Source of the DNA: Methanocorpusculum sp.
Lineage (GTDB): Archaea > Halobacteriota > Methanomicrobia > Methanomicrobiales > Methanocorpusculaceae
Length of the DNA stretch: 33,648 nucleotides
NCBI GenBank assembly: GCA_029987025.1
Contig: DALTWQ010000003.1
Location: 1 to 33,648 of the forward strand
Direction: 5' to 3'
A program made the translations under genes and the position numbers. Within the stretch, counting starts at the first letter, position 1. Every line of letters starts with the position of its first letter. Positions 21,815-29,931 of the stretch are shown here, piece after piece. A model generated the notes under the pieces. It saw nothing but the letters and a program-made list of their open reading frames with translations. It was not told the DNA's origin and searched no databases.

Positions 21815-23674
21815 TTATCGTCTGCGTCTCCCCTGGGGATGTGTCCGCTCGCGGTCGGGGATTCCTCTGTTCGGCACTAAATCTCCGATTAAATCCTTTC
21901 TTCCCGCTTTCAGGAGACCGGATACGACGTAGTCGTACTGCTTCGGGTCACGCCACTGAAGGACTGCACGCTGAATCCGTTTTTCGTTTCCGAGCGGAAC
22001 ATAGACTTTGTTTCCTGTCCGCGGGTCGAGACCTGTGTAATACATCGCAGTTGACAATGTCATCGGCGACGGGGTGAAGTCCTGGACCTGTTCGGTGTAC
22101 ATGTTGTGTTCGCGCAGGTAGAGGGCAAGGGTTACCATGTCTTCGATTCTGCAGCCGGGGTGCGAGGACATCAGGTACGGTACCAGATACTGCCGTTTTC
22201 CTTTTCTGTCAGTTTCTTCCTGCGGTGTTTTTGCCTGCTGGAGCGATTCGAAGCGTTTTCTGAATCTGTCAAAGACGGTGATGTCGGGTTTGTTCATCAT
22301 CTTTGTAACCCTCGGGACAATATGTTCCGGAGCTACTTTCAGATGTCCTGAGATGTGGTGTGCGGCGATTGTTCTGAGGTATGTGCCCCCTTCTTCATTT
22401 TCGGGAATCAGGTCGTAGCGGATTCCTGAGCCGATGAATACATGTTTTACTTTCGGAATGCCGCGGAGTGCTTTTAGGAGGTGCAGCTGCTGTTTTATTC
22501 CTGACTGGAGCGAGGGGCAGTTTATGCATGATTTGTTTCTGCACGGCTCTTTTGTCTCCCAGTTTCTGCAGGTGCAGCCGTACATGTTTGCAGAAGGCCC
22601 CCCGACGTCGGAGATGGTTCCTTTGAACTCGGGCATTTTTACCATCCGCTGTGCTTCGCGGAGGATGGATGCTTCACTGCGGGATATGATGCGTTTTCCC
22701 TGATGATGAGTTATGGAGCAGAATGAGCAGGCACCGAAGCAGCCGCGGTGGGTAATCAGCGAGAACTGGACCGGGGCTAAGGCGGGGACAGGTTCTTTTA
22801 TTGCGGGGTGCTGTTTTCGTGTGAACGGCAGTTCATAGATTCTGTCGAGCTCTTCGGTGGTTAGGGGTTTTTCTTCGGGATTTTGTACGATGACGGTTTT
22901 CGGATGCGGCTGGATTAAGGTGCCTTCACTTTCCGCGAAGGTTTTCCAGAATGCGGCAAAGGTCTGTTTGTCTTTGACGTCAGGGTATGCGGGAAGGACA
23001 GTTCCTTTTACCCCGCCTGATTTGAACTCCGCAACGGTCACGGTGTGGCAGGTGTTTGGAATGCCGCGGAGATCTTTTCCGTCCCTCAGGCGTTTTGCTG
23101 CTTCAACGATTGCTTTTTCGCCCATGCCGCAGATGAGAAGCGATGCCGGGATGTCTGCAAGAAGCCCCTGGCGGATGCTGTCTGACCAGTAGTCATAATG
23201 GGCAAAGCGCCGCAGGCTTGCTTCAACGCCGCCGATGATTACGGGGACGTTGGGGTAGAGGCGGTGGAGGATGTTGGTGTAGACGATTGCTGTCCGCTCA
23301 GGTCTGGTTACTTTTCCGCCGGGGGAGTAGACGTCATCATGCCGTTTCTTGAGTGCAGGCGTGTATGCGTTTATCATTGAGTCTACTTCGCCCGGAACGA
23401 CGGCGAAGAAGAGGTTGGGGCGTCCGAACTCGGTGAAGGGTTTTCCTGAGCGGTCGTGCCAGTCGGGCTGGTTTATGACGGCGACGGTAAATCCTGCGTC
23501 GATGAGTACGCGGCCCAGAAGTGCTGCTGCAAATGAGGGGTGGTCTATGTATGCGTCTGCGCTTGCGAGAATTACATCCGGACGGCCGAATCCGATTTTT
23601 CCGGCTTCAGCTTTGGATATCGGGAGATACTTCGGCTGGAGTATATGTTTTTCTGCGGTTTTTTGTTCCGGCAT
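21815..23674 (-). CDS. YgiQ-family radical SAM protein (UPF0313)
   Basis: The 619-residue protein has the UPF0313/YgiQ layout: an N-terminal B12-binding-like domain ('DVILASADAYIDHPSFAAALLGRVL', residues 33-57 region, and 'VIIGGVEASLRRFAHYDYW', 145-163), the radical SAM motif CFGACSFC (Cys312, 316, 319) and 'GGPSANMYGCTC'. The family-specific C-terminal part contains 'VAPEHIVPRVTKMM', 'YLVPYLMSSHPGC' and 'VQDFTPSPMTLSTAMYYTGLDP'. It ends in a short Arg-rich tail. The reaction of this widespread family is unknown. It starts 2 nt after the rbkR stop, so the two genes are cotranscribed. Confidence 0.95.
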   Translation of the reverse strand: MPEQKTAEKHILQPKYLPISKAEAGKIGFGRPDVILASADAYIDHPSFAAALLGRVLIDAGFTVAVINQPDWHDRSGKPFTEFGRPNLFFAVVPGEVDSMINAYTPALKKRHDDVYSPGGKVTRPERTAIVYTNILHRLYPNVPVIIGGVEASLRRFAHYDYWSDSIRQGLLADIPASLLICGMGEKAIVEAAKRLRDGKDLRGIPNTCHTVTVAEFKSGGVKGTVLPAYPDVKDKQTFAAFWKTFAESEGTLIQPHPKTVIVQNPEEKPLTTEELDRIYELPFTRKQHPAIKEPVPALAPVQFSLITHRGCFGACSFCSITHHQGKRIISRSEASILREAQRMVKMPEFKGTISDVGGPSANMYGCTCRNWETKEPCRNKSCINCPSLQSGIKQQLHLLKALRGIPKVKHVFIGSGIRYDLIPENEEGGTYLRTIAAHHISGHLKVAPEHIVPRVTKMMNKPDITVFDRFRKRFESLQQAKTPQEETDRKGKRQYLVPYLMSSHPGCRIEDMVTLALYLREHNMYTEQVQDFTPSPMTLSTAMYYTGLDPRTGNKVYVPLGNEKRIQRAVLQWRDPKQYDYVVSGLLKAGRKDLIGDLVPNRGIPDRERTHPQGRRRR

Positions 23675-23676
23675 TT

Positions 23677-24345
23677 TTATTTGATTATGACATCTACCGG
23701 GGTGCCGTCTGTGAGGTTCAGTTTTTCCCGCAGACGTTCGCCGGAGATGATTTCAGCGATGTCTGTGGGGTGGTGTGTCCGGAGAGGGGCTACTATTGCA
23801 CAGGAGACACCTTCGATACTGCATAAGAGACAGCGGGCGTCGCCGAACTGGCGGTGTTCGTCTTTGAAGCCGGGAACTATCATCCAGCTGTGTGATTCGA
23901 GTCTGGAGCGTATCTGAAGACTCTGCTGGTTTAACCGTACGTTGAGGGTTCCGGGATACGGCGTAAATCCGCAGAGTCTGGTGAACATTTCCTGGTAGTG
24001 CGGGATTGACATATAGTATCTGCCTTCTCCGACGCCGGATACAACAGTTCCTTTCAGGATGTATTTTTCGTCTTCGGCGGAGAATATTTTTGAGTATTCA
24101 GCGAATTCCCGTCTGAGGTGTTCTTCTCCTAAGGAGGTGATGAGTATTGACTGTCCGGATGATTCGATGTTTTTGGTGATGAGGTTTCCTTTTTCGAGGG
24201 AGAGTATTCTGCGTGATGCTGTCTGCTGGCTGATGCCTAACTCTTCTCCGAGGGCCTGGGTGGATATTTTTACCGGACTTTTTAATCCGCCGAGGGTCGC
24301 CAGATGGCGAAGGCAGATTAGGTCATCTCCGTTTATAGTTATCAT
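23677..24345 (-). CDS. rbkR: CTP-dependent riboflavin kinase with N-terminal winged helix (RbkR)
   Basis: The 222-residue protein joins an N-terminal winged helix ('ISTQALGEELGISQQTASRRILSLEKGNLIT', about 27-57, written here as two helices) to an archaeal riboflavin kinase domain with 'KGTVVSGVGEGRYYMS' (98-113) and 'GFTPYPGTLNVRL' (126-138). The kinase makes FMN from riboflavin using CTP. The fused form is known as RbkR, a bifunctional enzyme and transcription regulator of riboflavin genes. The start codon fits a leaderless mRNA (TATA about 26 nt upstream). A 13-bp inverted repeat covers TATA and start, suggesting autoregulation. Confidence 0.93.
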   Translation of the reverse strand: MITINGDDLICLRHLATLGGLKSPVKISTQALGEELGISQQTASRRILSLEKGNLITKNIESSGQSILITSLGEEHLRREFAEYSKIFSAEDEKYILKGTVVSGVGEGRYYMSIPHYQEMFTRLCGFTPYPGTLNVRLNQQSLQIRSRLESHSWMIVPGFKDEHRQFGDARCLLCSIEGVSCAIVAPLRTHHPTDIAEIISGERLREKLNLTDGTPVDVIIK

Positions 24346-24371
24346 ATCTCATTATTGGTATGATAACTATA
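24334..24371 (-). promoter_or_regulatory. 13-bp perfect inverted repeat over the rbkR promoter and start codon
   Basis: TATAGTTATCATA (24334-24346) and TATGATAACTATA (24359-24371) are exact reverse complements separated by 12 nt. One arm overlaps the TATA box (minus strand CATATATAG, 24375-24367) and the other the start codon (24345-24343). A dimeric winged-helix protein bound here would block transcription initiation. The nearest candidate is RbkR itself. Confidence 0.7.
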
Positions 24372-24404
24372 TATGGGTTGATATAAGTGTGCGCAGATGT
24401 TTTC

Positions 24405-25196
24405 TTATCCGGCAAAGACATCGAATATCATCTTCGCTGCAATTCCGGTCATCAGTATGAAGAAGAGAATCCGCAGTACTTTCTCCGGAATTTTCCCGGA
24501 GAGTTTTGCCGCTGAAATATATGCGGCGGGAACGGCTGTTATTATCAGGATTACCCACAGGGTTATGTCAAAATAGCCGTGCAGGAGGTATGATGTGAGT
24601 CCTCCTGCGGTGATGAACACAATTGCGGCGGATGATACCGCAGCAGCACGTTTCATCGGAAGTTTTCCGAAGATAGTCATCAGAGGCACAAGTATAGTTC
24701 CTCCTCCGACTCCTAAAAGACCGGAAAAGAATCCGCCGCAGGCACCAATTACTGCAGATAGCGGCGAGGGGATTGATGTTTTGTCTCCGGAGGGAAGCTT
24801 TGTAAGCATCCGGATTCCTCCTAAAATAAGAATCAGGGAAAAGAGTATGGTCAGGACATCGACCGGAAGAGCTGCCGCTGCAAATCCGCCGGCAAATCCG
24901 AAGACCATTCCGGTAAGTCCCATGACTGCAGCTGTTTTCCATGAGACGTTTCCCTGTCTTGTGTGCGCCAGAGCGCCTGTCAGAACGGTCGGGAACGCTG
25001 CTGCAAGGCTTACGCCGAATGCGGTAAGAAGCGCGGTATCTTTCGGGATTCCTAAGGAGAGCAGAACAACGTATCCTGCAGGTGCGAACAAGAACCCGCC
25101 TCCGACGCCGAGAAGTCCTGCAAGTAATCCGGCAAGGATGCCGGCACCGGCGAGGATTATGATGAGTGCGGGGTCTGTTAAGAGAGTATCTATCAT
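24405..25196 (-). CDS. TSUP-family transporter (TauE/SafE-like)
   Basis: The 263-residue protein has about eight transmembrane segments and the two glycine-rich repeats of the TSUP family: 'GAGILAGLLAGLLGVGGGFLF' spread over residues 17-37, and 'GACGGFFSGLLGVGGGTILVPLM' in the second half. TSUP proteins carry sulfite, sulfide, thiosulfate, sulfoacetate or related organosulfur compounds. The start lies 9 nt after the stop of the radical SAM gene, so it belongs to the SepCysS operon. A sulfur role fits that context, but the substrate is not shown by the sequence. Confidence 0.88.
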   Translation of the reverse strand: MIDTLLTDPALIIILAGAGILAGLLAGLLGVGGGFLFAPAGYVVLLSLGIPKDTALLTAFGVSLAAAFPTVLTGALAHTRQGNVSWKTAAVMGLTGMVFGFAGGFAAAALPVDVLTILFSLILILGGIRMLTKLPSGDKTSIPSPLSAVIGACGGFFSGLLGVGGGTILVPLMTIFGKLPMKRAAAVSSAAIVFITAGGLTSYLLHGYFDITLWVILIITAVPAAYISAAKLSGKIPEKVLRILFFILMTGIAAKMIFDVFAG

Positions 25197-25205
25197 TGAA
25201 AAAAA

Positions 25206-26315
25206 TCAGGGAATTATTTCACAGCCGTTGTAGCGGGTGTGTGAAAAAGATTCCAGCGTGATGATGTCTTCATCTATCATCTTACGAATCTCTGCTGCTG
25301 CTGACAGCAGTGCGTCATGGAGGTTTCTTACGGTACCGCAGACTTCTTTGTATGCATCTCCCCAGGGGCGGACGATATTGGAATACAGGCACCTTCCGCC
25401 GCAGAATCCGTAGATGTCGCAGGAGGTGCACGGTTCGCTGATGGGGATTTCCGGAAGGTGGGCAGGGTCTGCTGTTCTTATGTCTCCTGCATAGTAGTCT
25501 GCCATTCCGACCATTATGGGGCAGGGGGCGATTTTTCCGTTCGTCATAATGCTGTAGTTGGCATACCCTGAGCCGCAGCGGAGTCTGCTGCTTTTACCGA
25601 GCAGGAGGTCTTCTGTTGTGGATAAGAACGGGTACCATTTAGGGACGATGCCGGTTTTTCTGATGCGGGAAACCCATTCTTCTGCAAGTCTTCTGATGCC
25701 TTCGTTGTATCCGGCTGCCCATTCTGCAAATTTTCTGTGCGAGTGGTCGCCGGTAAAGTCTGCATCCATCTGCCAGTGGACGGCGTCGAAAAGTCCGCAG
25801 TCTGCAAGGTGAGTTACGGCTGAAAAGATGTCAGTGTCTTCTGCAGCGGTCATCCGGGCGATTACCTCTCCGGTAAATCCGGTTTCTTTTAAGAGTTTTG
25901 CAGTGCCGGTTACGGTGTCGTAGATACCTTCCCCGCGGTGTCCGTCGGTGAGTGCTTTGTCTCCGTCGATGGAGAGAAGGATTGTTTCAAAGCGGTTGCG
26001 GTATTCTTTGGGCAGTGCTGCAAGTTTTGTGCCGTTTGTCTGGAGCATGAACCGTTTTACCGGTGCTTCATCCATGACTGTTTTTACGAACTCAGGACAC
26101 ATCAGCGGCTCTCCGCCGATGAACGTCAGGACTGCTGCGGGGTCTTTTGCAAGGAACGCATAGAGGTCCCGTTTTGATGCTGAAAAGTTTTCGGTGAGGG
26201 TTTCGTCGATGGCGCCCGGGCTTCCGGCGGGTTCATCCTCCTCATCGAACATTTTTGCTCTGCAGTATGAGCAGCAGAGGTTGCAGTCGTCTGTTACCGT
26301 CAGATGGTAGAACAT
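25206..26315 (-). CDS. Radical SAM/SPASM protein, archaeal putative peptide-modifying type
   Basis: The 369-residue protein starts MFYHLTVTDDCNLCCSYC, giving the radical SAM Cys11, Cys15 and Cys18, and has 'LTFIGGEPLMCPEF' for SAM binding. Its C-terminal half has a SPASM-like Cys array: 'RLRCGSGYANYSIMTNGKI', 'CPIM', 'CTSCDIYGFCGGRC' and 'EVCGTV'. It resembles archaeal families called putative peptide-modifying radical SAM enzymes (AF0577/Mhun_1560-like; recall only). The substrate is unknown. It lies 9 nt downstream of SepCysS and 9 nt upstream of the TSUP gene. The 59-residue protein at the operon start is a possible substrate candidate, but it has no Cys. Confidence 0.85.
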   Translation of the reverse strand: MFYHLTVTDDCNLCCSYCRAKMFDEEDEPAGSPGAIDETLTENFSASKRDLYAFLAKDPAAVLTFIGGEPLMCPEFVKTVMDEAPVKRFMLQTNGTKLAALPKEYRNRFETILLSIDGDKALTDGHRGEGIYDTVTGTAKLLKETGFTGEVIARMTAAEDTDIFSAVTHLADCGLFDAVHWQMDADFTGDHSHRKFAEWAAGYNEGIRRLAEEWVSRIRKTGIVPKWYPFLSTTEDLLLGKSSRLRCGSGYANYSIMTNGKIAPCPIMVGMADYYAGDIRTADPAHLPEIPISEPCTSCDIYGFCGGRCLYSNIVRPWGDAYKEVCGTVRNLHDALLSAAAEIRKMIDEDIITLESFSHTRYNGCEIIP

Positions 26316-26324
26316 GTATTTTGT

Positions 26325-27518
26325 TTATTTGTTTACGGTAAGGCCGTTGGTTTCTGCGATTTCGAGGTAGGTTTCTGCGACGTACTCTGCCTGTGCGCGT
26401 GTCATGCCGTAGGTGTTGTACTTCCAGATACGGGTGGCGCCCGGGATAATTCCGGTGATGCCTTTCTTGGATAAGGCGCTTGATAAGAAGAATCCGCGTT
26501 TTTTGTGCGTCTGGGCAACGACGTCGAAGGAGTCTGTGGTATCAACGCGGGTTAAGGTGTGCCGGCGCGGGTATTCGGATAATATCTTTGTTCCTTCGAT
26601 GGATTTGAGTGCGTCTACGATTAATCTGCTGTTTGCAAGTTCTTCGTCGAAGTGGTTTACACGTTCGCGGACAGTCGGGAAGGAGGCGAGAAGTCCTACG
26701 ATTGGCGCCCCCATTAAGGAACAGCCGATGATGCCAACTTCTTTGAGTCCGAAGGTGCGTCCGGTTAAGTCACCGGAGATTTTTGTTGTCCTGAAGACTT
26801 CATCAGCACGTTCTTCGGTTGCTGCAAGAATTCCTGACGGGGCAGGTGCTGCCATGCTTTTGTGTCCGGAACCTACGATGAAATCAACGCCTAACTCTTT
26901 TCCGTTGACGGGCAGGATACCTACGGTATAGACACCGTTGCAGAGCACCGGAATGTCATACTGGTGGGCGACTTTTGCGACGCCTTTTACATCGTGCATA
27001 TTTCCGAACTGATAATCGACCTGGTCGATGTAGAGGAGTTTTGGCGCCCGGCCGAATTCGCGGGTTACGTCTTCGATTCTCTGTGCGGCAGCATCGGCTG
27101 TTATGTGGTTGTCTGCTGTCTTGGGGATTTCACGGACGATTCCGCCGCGTCCTTCGACGGAGAGGTATGATGTGTAGTGTGCGAGTGAGCCGATTAATAC
27201 GGGGTCGCCTTTTTCGACGTAGGTTTCTGCGACCTGCTGGAATCCTCTGCGTGCGCCGGGGACGGTTCTTGCCTGCGCCATTCCAAGCCATTCGGCGACT
27301 TCGGTGTGGAAGTCTTTTAACGGCGGGTTTTCGATGTAGTCGAGTCTGAACGGTTTTCTGCAGTTGTCGCAGACCGAGTATCCGTCGCCCCAGGCAATCA
27401 TGGCTTTCATTGCTTCGGGAGTGAGTCTGCCGCCGACCTGAATCGGGTCGATGTTGATGGCAAGTTCATCTCTCATGCGTGCATCGACATTGCAGTTTCC
27501 TCCGCATCTGATGCTCAC
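26325..27518 (-). CDS. pscS: O-phospho-L-seryl-tRNA:Cys-tRNA synthase (SepCysS)
   Basis: The 397-residue PLP enzyme converts Sep-tRNA(Cys) to Cys-tRNA(Cys), the tRNA-dependent cysteine route of methanogens. It shows 'INIDPIQVGGRLTPEA' (22-36), 'VPGARRGFQQVAETY', 'YIDQVDYQFGNMHDV' (163-177), the PLP lysine Lys220 in 'GSGHKSMAAPAPSG', and the three functional cysteines of the family: Cys50 and Cys53 ('CDNC') plus Cys266 ('IIGCSLMG'), linked to persulfide or Fe-S chemistry. Cys5 and Cys9 form an additional N-terminal pair. The GTG start at 27518 overlaps the stop of the 59-residue gene (GTGA) and has GAGGTGA about 7 nt upstream. SepRS is not in the window. Confidence 0.96.
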   Translation of the reverse strand: MSIRCGGNCNVDARMRDELAINIDPIQVGGRLTPEAMKAMIAWGDGYSVCDNCRKPFRLDYIENPPLKDFHTEVAEWLGMAQARTVPGARRGFQQVAETYVEKGDPVLIGSLAHYTSYLSVEGRGGIVREIPKTADNHITADAAAQRIEDVTREFGRAPKLLYIDQVDYQFGNMHDVKGVAKVAHQYDIPVLCNGVYTVGILPVNGKELGVDFIVGSGHKSMAAPAPSGILAATEERADEVFRTTKISGDLTGRTFGLKEVGIIGCSLMGAPIVGLLASFPTVRERVNHFDEELANSRLIVDALKSIEGTKILSEYPRRHTLTRVDTTDSFDVVAQTHKKRGFFLSSALSKKGITGIIPGATRIWKYNTYGMTRAQAEYVAETYLEIAETNGLTVNK

Positions 27519-27694
27519 AGCAGTTCACCTCTGAGGATTGCAATCTGTTTTTCGACCGAGGCAAGGGCTTTTTCGACTTTCTGTTTTTCTTCGTCTGATA
27601 ATTTGTGCTGCGGGGCAGTGGTACGAAGAATATATCTGATATCGGTCAGGGAGAAGAGTCCCTGGAATACGGCATCTGCGGCACGCTGTGACAT
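27515..27694 (-). CDS. 59-residue protein translationally coupled to SepCysS (unknown function)
   Basis: ATG 27694 opens a 59-codon frame beginning MSQRAADAVFQGLFSLTDIR and ending in a Lys/Glu-rich amphipathic helix, 'KLSDEEKQKVEKALASVEKQ', then ILRGELL. Its TGA overlaps the SepCysS GTG (27515-27518). The SepCysS ribosome site lies inside this gene, so the two are translationally coupled. No Cys, no signal and no recognised domain are present. The sequence looks like a short helical hairpin, the kind of shape seen in adaptor proteins. SepCysE bridges SepRS and SepCysS in some methanogens, but I cannot show homology. The coding nature is supported by codon bias and the overlap geometry. Confidence 0.75.
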   Translation of the reverse strand: MSQRAADAVFQGLFSLTDIRYILRTTAPQHKLSDEEKQKVEKALASVEKQIAILRGELL

Positions 27695-27778
27695 GATATA
27701 TACTTCAACTGCTAAAAAGATGAATATAACGGTTGTTTATCTCAGAATGAATCGGAGTATCTGACTGCAGGTTTGTAA

Positions 27779-28291
27779 TTACCTCTTAAACATCTCCGCG
27801 TTTCTAAAGCAGAGAGCAGCCCTTCTCTTCTCCCCGAGAGCTGCAAGCACTGTTCCTTTATGATGCCAGAGGTCTGTACTGTCCGGTGCGAGTTCAAGCC
27901 CGCGTGAAAACACCTCTTCCGCCTCTGAAAACTGCTCAAGCGAAGCAAGAGCAAGGCCCAGATTCTCATAGTATTCAGAAACATCAGGATTAAGAGATAC
28001 AGCCTTTTCAAACGCCTGTTTTGCCGCCTCAATCTGTCCGCATCTGAAAAGCACAATCCCGTATCCGGACTGCACTGCAGCAGTCTTCGGCTCAAGCACT
28101 GCGGCTTTGAAAAGAAGAGATACCGCTTCCTCCTCTTTTCCCAGTTCGCTTTTTACAAGCCCCAGTTCTGCCAGAATCTGCGCGTTGTTCGGCTCAAGTG
28201 CGGAGGCACTTTCAAAAAGCGACTCTGCTTCTGTAAGTAAACCTGCATCACGGGCACTGCAGCCGCGCTCAAAACATTCCTGAGCGTCCAT
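27779..28291 (-). CDS. Tetratricopeptide repeat protein
   Basis: The 170-residue protein consists of about five TPR units: 'FERGCSARDAGLLTEAESLF', 'AELGLVKSELGKEEEAVSL', 'YGIVLFRCGQIEAAKQAF', 'YENLGLALASLEQFSEAEEV' and 'WHHKGTVLAALGEKRRAALC'. Spacing is 34 residues and the typical Pro-Asn/Asp ends are visible. It has no signal peptide or membrane segment and is likely a cytosolic interaction scaffold. Partners cannot be named. It starts 4 nt after the purE stop and is probably cotranscribed with it. Confidence 0.9.
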   Translation of the reverse strand: MDAQECFERGCSARDAGLLTEAESLFESASALEPNNAQILAELGLVKSELGKEEEAVSLLFKAAVLEPKTAAVQSGYGIVLFRCGQIEAAKQAFEKAVSLNPDVSEYYENLGLALASLEQFSEAEEVFSRGLELAPDSTDLWHHKGTVLAALGEKRRAALCFRNAEMFKR

Positions 28292-28295
28292 CAGG

Positions 28296-28682
28296 TCAGG
28301 CTTTACCTAAAATGCGTGCGGCAAAGTGACCAGCGTTTTCTCCGCCGTCAATTGCCATACAGGCAACCGGAACACCTTTCGGCATCTGTGCGATGGATAA
28401 AAGGGCATCAAGTCCGCCGAGTTTCCCGGAAACAGGCACACCGATAACCGGTTTTTTCGTACGTGCGGCAACAACGCCAGGAAGCGCTGCAGACATTCCT
28501 GCAATGCAGATGAAAATCTCTGCGCCGCATTCTCTGACATACGCGTCAAGAGCTTCTGCATCGCGGTGTGCGGAAAGAATCTTTGTTTCGTATGATACAC
28601 CGTGGGATTCAAGTGCTGATACAGCTTTATCGATGATTGCCTGGTCGGATGCGGAACCCGCAATAACTGCTACTTCGGTCAT
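28296..28682 (-). CDS. purE: PurE, AIR carboxylase / N5-CAIR mutase (short archaeal form)
   Basis: The 128-residue protein has the PurE core: 'VAVIAGSASDQAIIDKAV' (4-21), 'VSYETKILSAHRDAEAL' (with SAHR), 'FICIAGMSAALPGVVAARTKKPVIGVPV' split across the central strands, 'LDALLSIAQMPKGVPVACMAID' and 'NAGHFAARIL'. It makes the carboxyaminoimidazole ribotide of purine biosynthesis. It lacks the last helix of the bacterial enzyme (about 160 residues), as many archaeal versions do, and reads AALPG where E. coli PurE has AHLPG, as in other archaeal forms I recall. It is divergent from the class V aminotransferase gene over a 55-nt AT-rich promoter region. Confidence 0.88.
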   Translation of the reverse strand: MTEVAVIAGSASDQAIIDKAVSALESHGVSYETKILSAHRDAEALDAYVRECGAEIFICIAGMSAALPGVVAARTKKPVIGVPVSGKLGGLDALLSIAQMPKGVPVACMAIDGGENAGHFAARILGKA

Positions 28683-28737
28683 AGTAATGAATGACTATAA
28701 TTATGTTGGTTCACATATATGTAAACGACGAAGAATC

Positions 28738-29871
28738 ATGTATAAAGAAACCCTTTTAATGATGCCGGGTCCTGTCCCGATGCCGGACTCGGTTCGTGCC
28801 GCAATGCTTCCGCAGGCAATCAACCACAGAAGCAAACAGTTAGGCGGAATCTATGCAGATATTGTGCGCGGTTTAAAGCCGGCATTCGGAACAAAGAACG
28901 AAATCCTCGTCCTCTCCGGCTCAGGAACTGCAGGACAGGAGGCAGCTATCGGCTCATTTGCGCAGGGCAAAAAGATTGCATCCCTGGTAAACGGCAAGTT
29001 CGGTGAAAGACTCGGCCTTATCTCCAAAATCTACGGGGAAACCACAATGATTGAATCAGAGTGGGGTCATCCGTTAAACCTTGAAGCATTAAAAGAGTCT
29101 CTGGAAAACGGTGCAGAGGCAGTAACCCTTGTCCACAACGAAACCTCTGCAGCAATCTTAAACCCGGCAGAGGAGGTCGGAAAACTCTGTAAGAAATATG
29201 ATGCGCTCTTTATCTTAGACGGCATTACCTCAATCGGCGGGGACGTTGTCAAAGCAGATGAATGGGGTGTCGATGTTGCAATCGTAGGAAGCCAGAAGTG
29301 TCTTGCTGCCCCGGCAGGTCTTTCCGCAGTTTCTGTCTCTCAGAAGGCATGGGACAGACTTTCAGAGAAGAGACCGTTCTACCTCGATTTAAAGAAGGCC
29401 AAAAAGTCCGCAGATGCAGACCCTATGGAAACCCCTACAACTCCTGCCGTGCCGCTCTTTATGGCACTGCGTGAGTCCTGCCGTCTGATGGAAGAAGAAG
29501 GTATCGAAAACAGAATTGCAAGACACAGAAAACTTTCCGCAGCAGTCCGTGAGGCAGGAAAGGTCTGGGGCTTAGCACCGGTTCCGCAGGAGGATGCGCT
29601 CCACAAGCCGTCGAACACCGTAACCGGTTTCTTCTATCCGGAAGGAATAGAAGACGCACAGATTCGCGGATTTGCAAAGAAAATGGGCGTCGAGTTCGCC
29701 GGCGGTCAGGACAGATTCAAGGGTAAGATTTTCAGAATCGGAAACATGGGTGTCATTGACACTCCGGAGATTCTTGCAACCTTATCTGTTGTCCAGATTG
29801 CATTCAAGAAAGCAGGATTCAAGCTCGGAGGCGACGGTCTCGAAGCCGCCGCAGAGCTTCTCTCTGCATAA
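28738..29871 (+). CDS. Class V aminotransferase (alanine-glyoxylate / broad-specificity aspartate type)
   Basis: The 377-residue PLP enzyme starts MYKETLLMMPGPVPMPDSVR, with 'VLSGSGTAGQEAAIGSF' (58-74), 'LVHNETSAAILNP' (131-143), 'LDGITSIGGD' (160-169), the PLP lysine Lys187 in 'VGSQKCLAAPAG' and a C-terminal 'FRIGNMG'. The frame remains open upstream to 28393, but that part overlaps purE in antisense; MYKET fits family N-termini. Close methanogen relatives, such as the Methanocaldococcus enzyme MJ0959 as I recall it, use aspartate and can form phosphoserine, the substrate of SepRS. SepCysS lies 1.2 kb away on the other strand. The substrate is not provable here. Confidence 0.88.
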   Translation: MYKETLLMMPGPVPMPDSVRAAMLPQAINHRSKQLGGIYADIVRGLKPAFGTKNEILVLSGSGTAGQEAAIGSFAQGKKIASLVNGKFGERLGLISKIYGETTMIESEWGHPLNLEALKESLENGAEAVTLVHNETSAAILNPAEEVGKLCKKYDALFILDGITSIGGDVVKADEWGVDVAIVGSQKCLAAPAGLSAVSVSQKAWDRLSEKRPFYLDLKKAKKSADADPMETPTTPAVPLFMALRESCRLMEEEGIENRIARHRKLSAAVREAGKVWGLAPVPQEDALHKPSNTVTGFFYPEGIEDAQIRGFAKKMGVEFAGGQDRFKGKIFRIGNMGVIDTPEILATLSVVQIAFKKAGFKLGGDGLEAAAELLSA

Positions 29872-29876
29872 ATCTA

Positions 29877-29931
29877 TTTTTGCCCTCTTCGACATTTTCT
29901 TTGAACTATAGTATTTCTATCTCGTCGGTGT
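29877..29931 (+). repeat. Intergenic 55-bp element, copy 1
   Basis: This T-rich element follows the class V aminotransferase stop by about 5 nt and contains a 19-nt core ATAGTATTTCTATCTCGTC. Copy 2 (33522-33576) is in the same orientation and about 80 percent identical by eye. Sequence beyond the core diverges. Besides this element, the 252-nt gap to the transporter gene (30124) holds no gene; CAGTGCGCAGGCTGTC at 30050 resembles the bases just after copy 2. Confidence 0.6.

Noticed and set aside
24595..25233. 212-codon plus-strand frame rich in Pro and Ala
   Set aside because: Antisense shadow of the TSUP transporter; low-complexity composition and no start context.
28393..28737. Upstream extension of the class V aminotransferase frame
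   Set aside because: It lies antisense to purE, adds no recognisable domain, and the family N-terminus begins at MYKET (28738).
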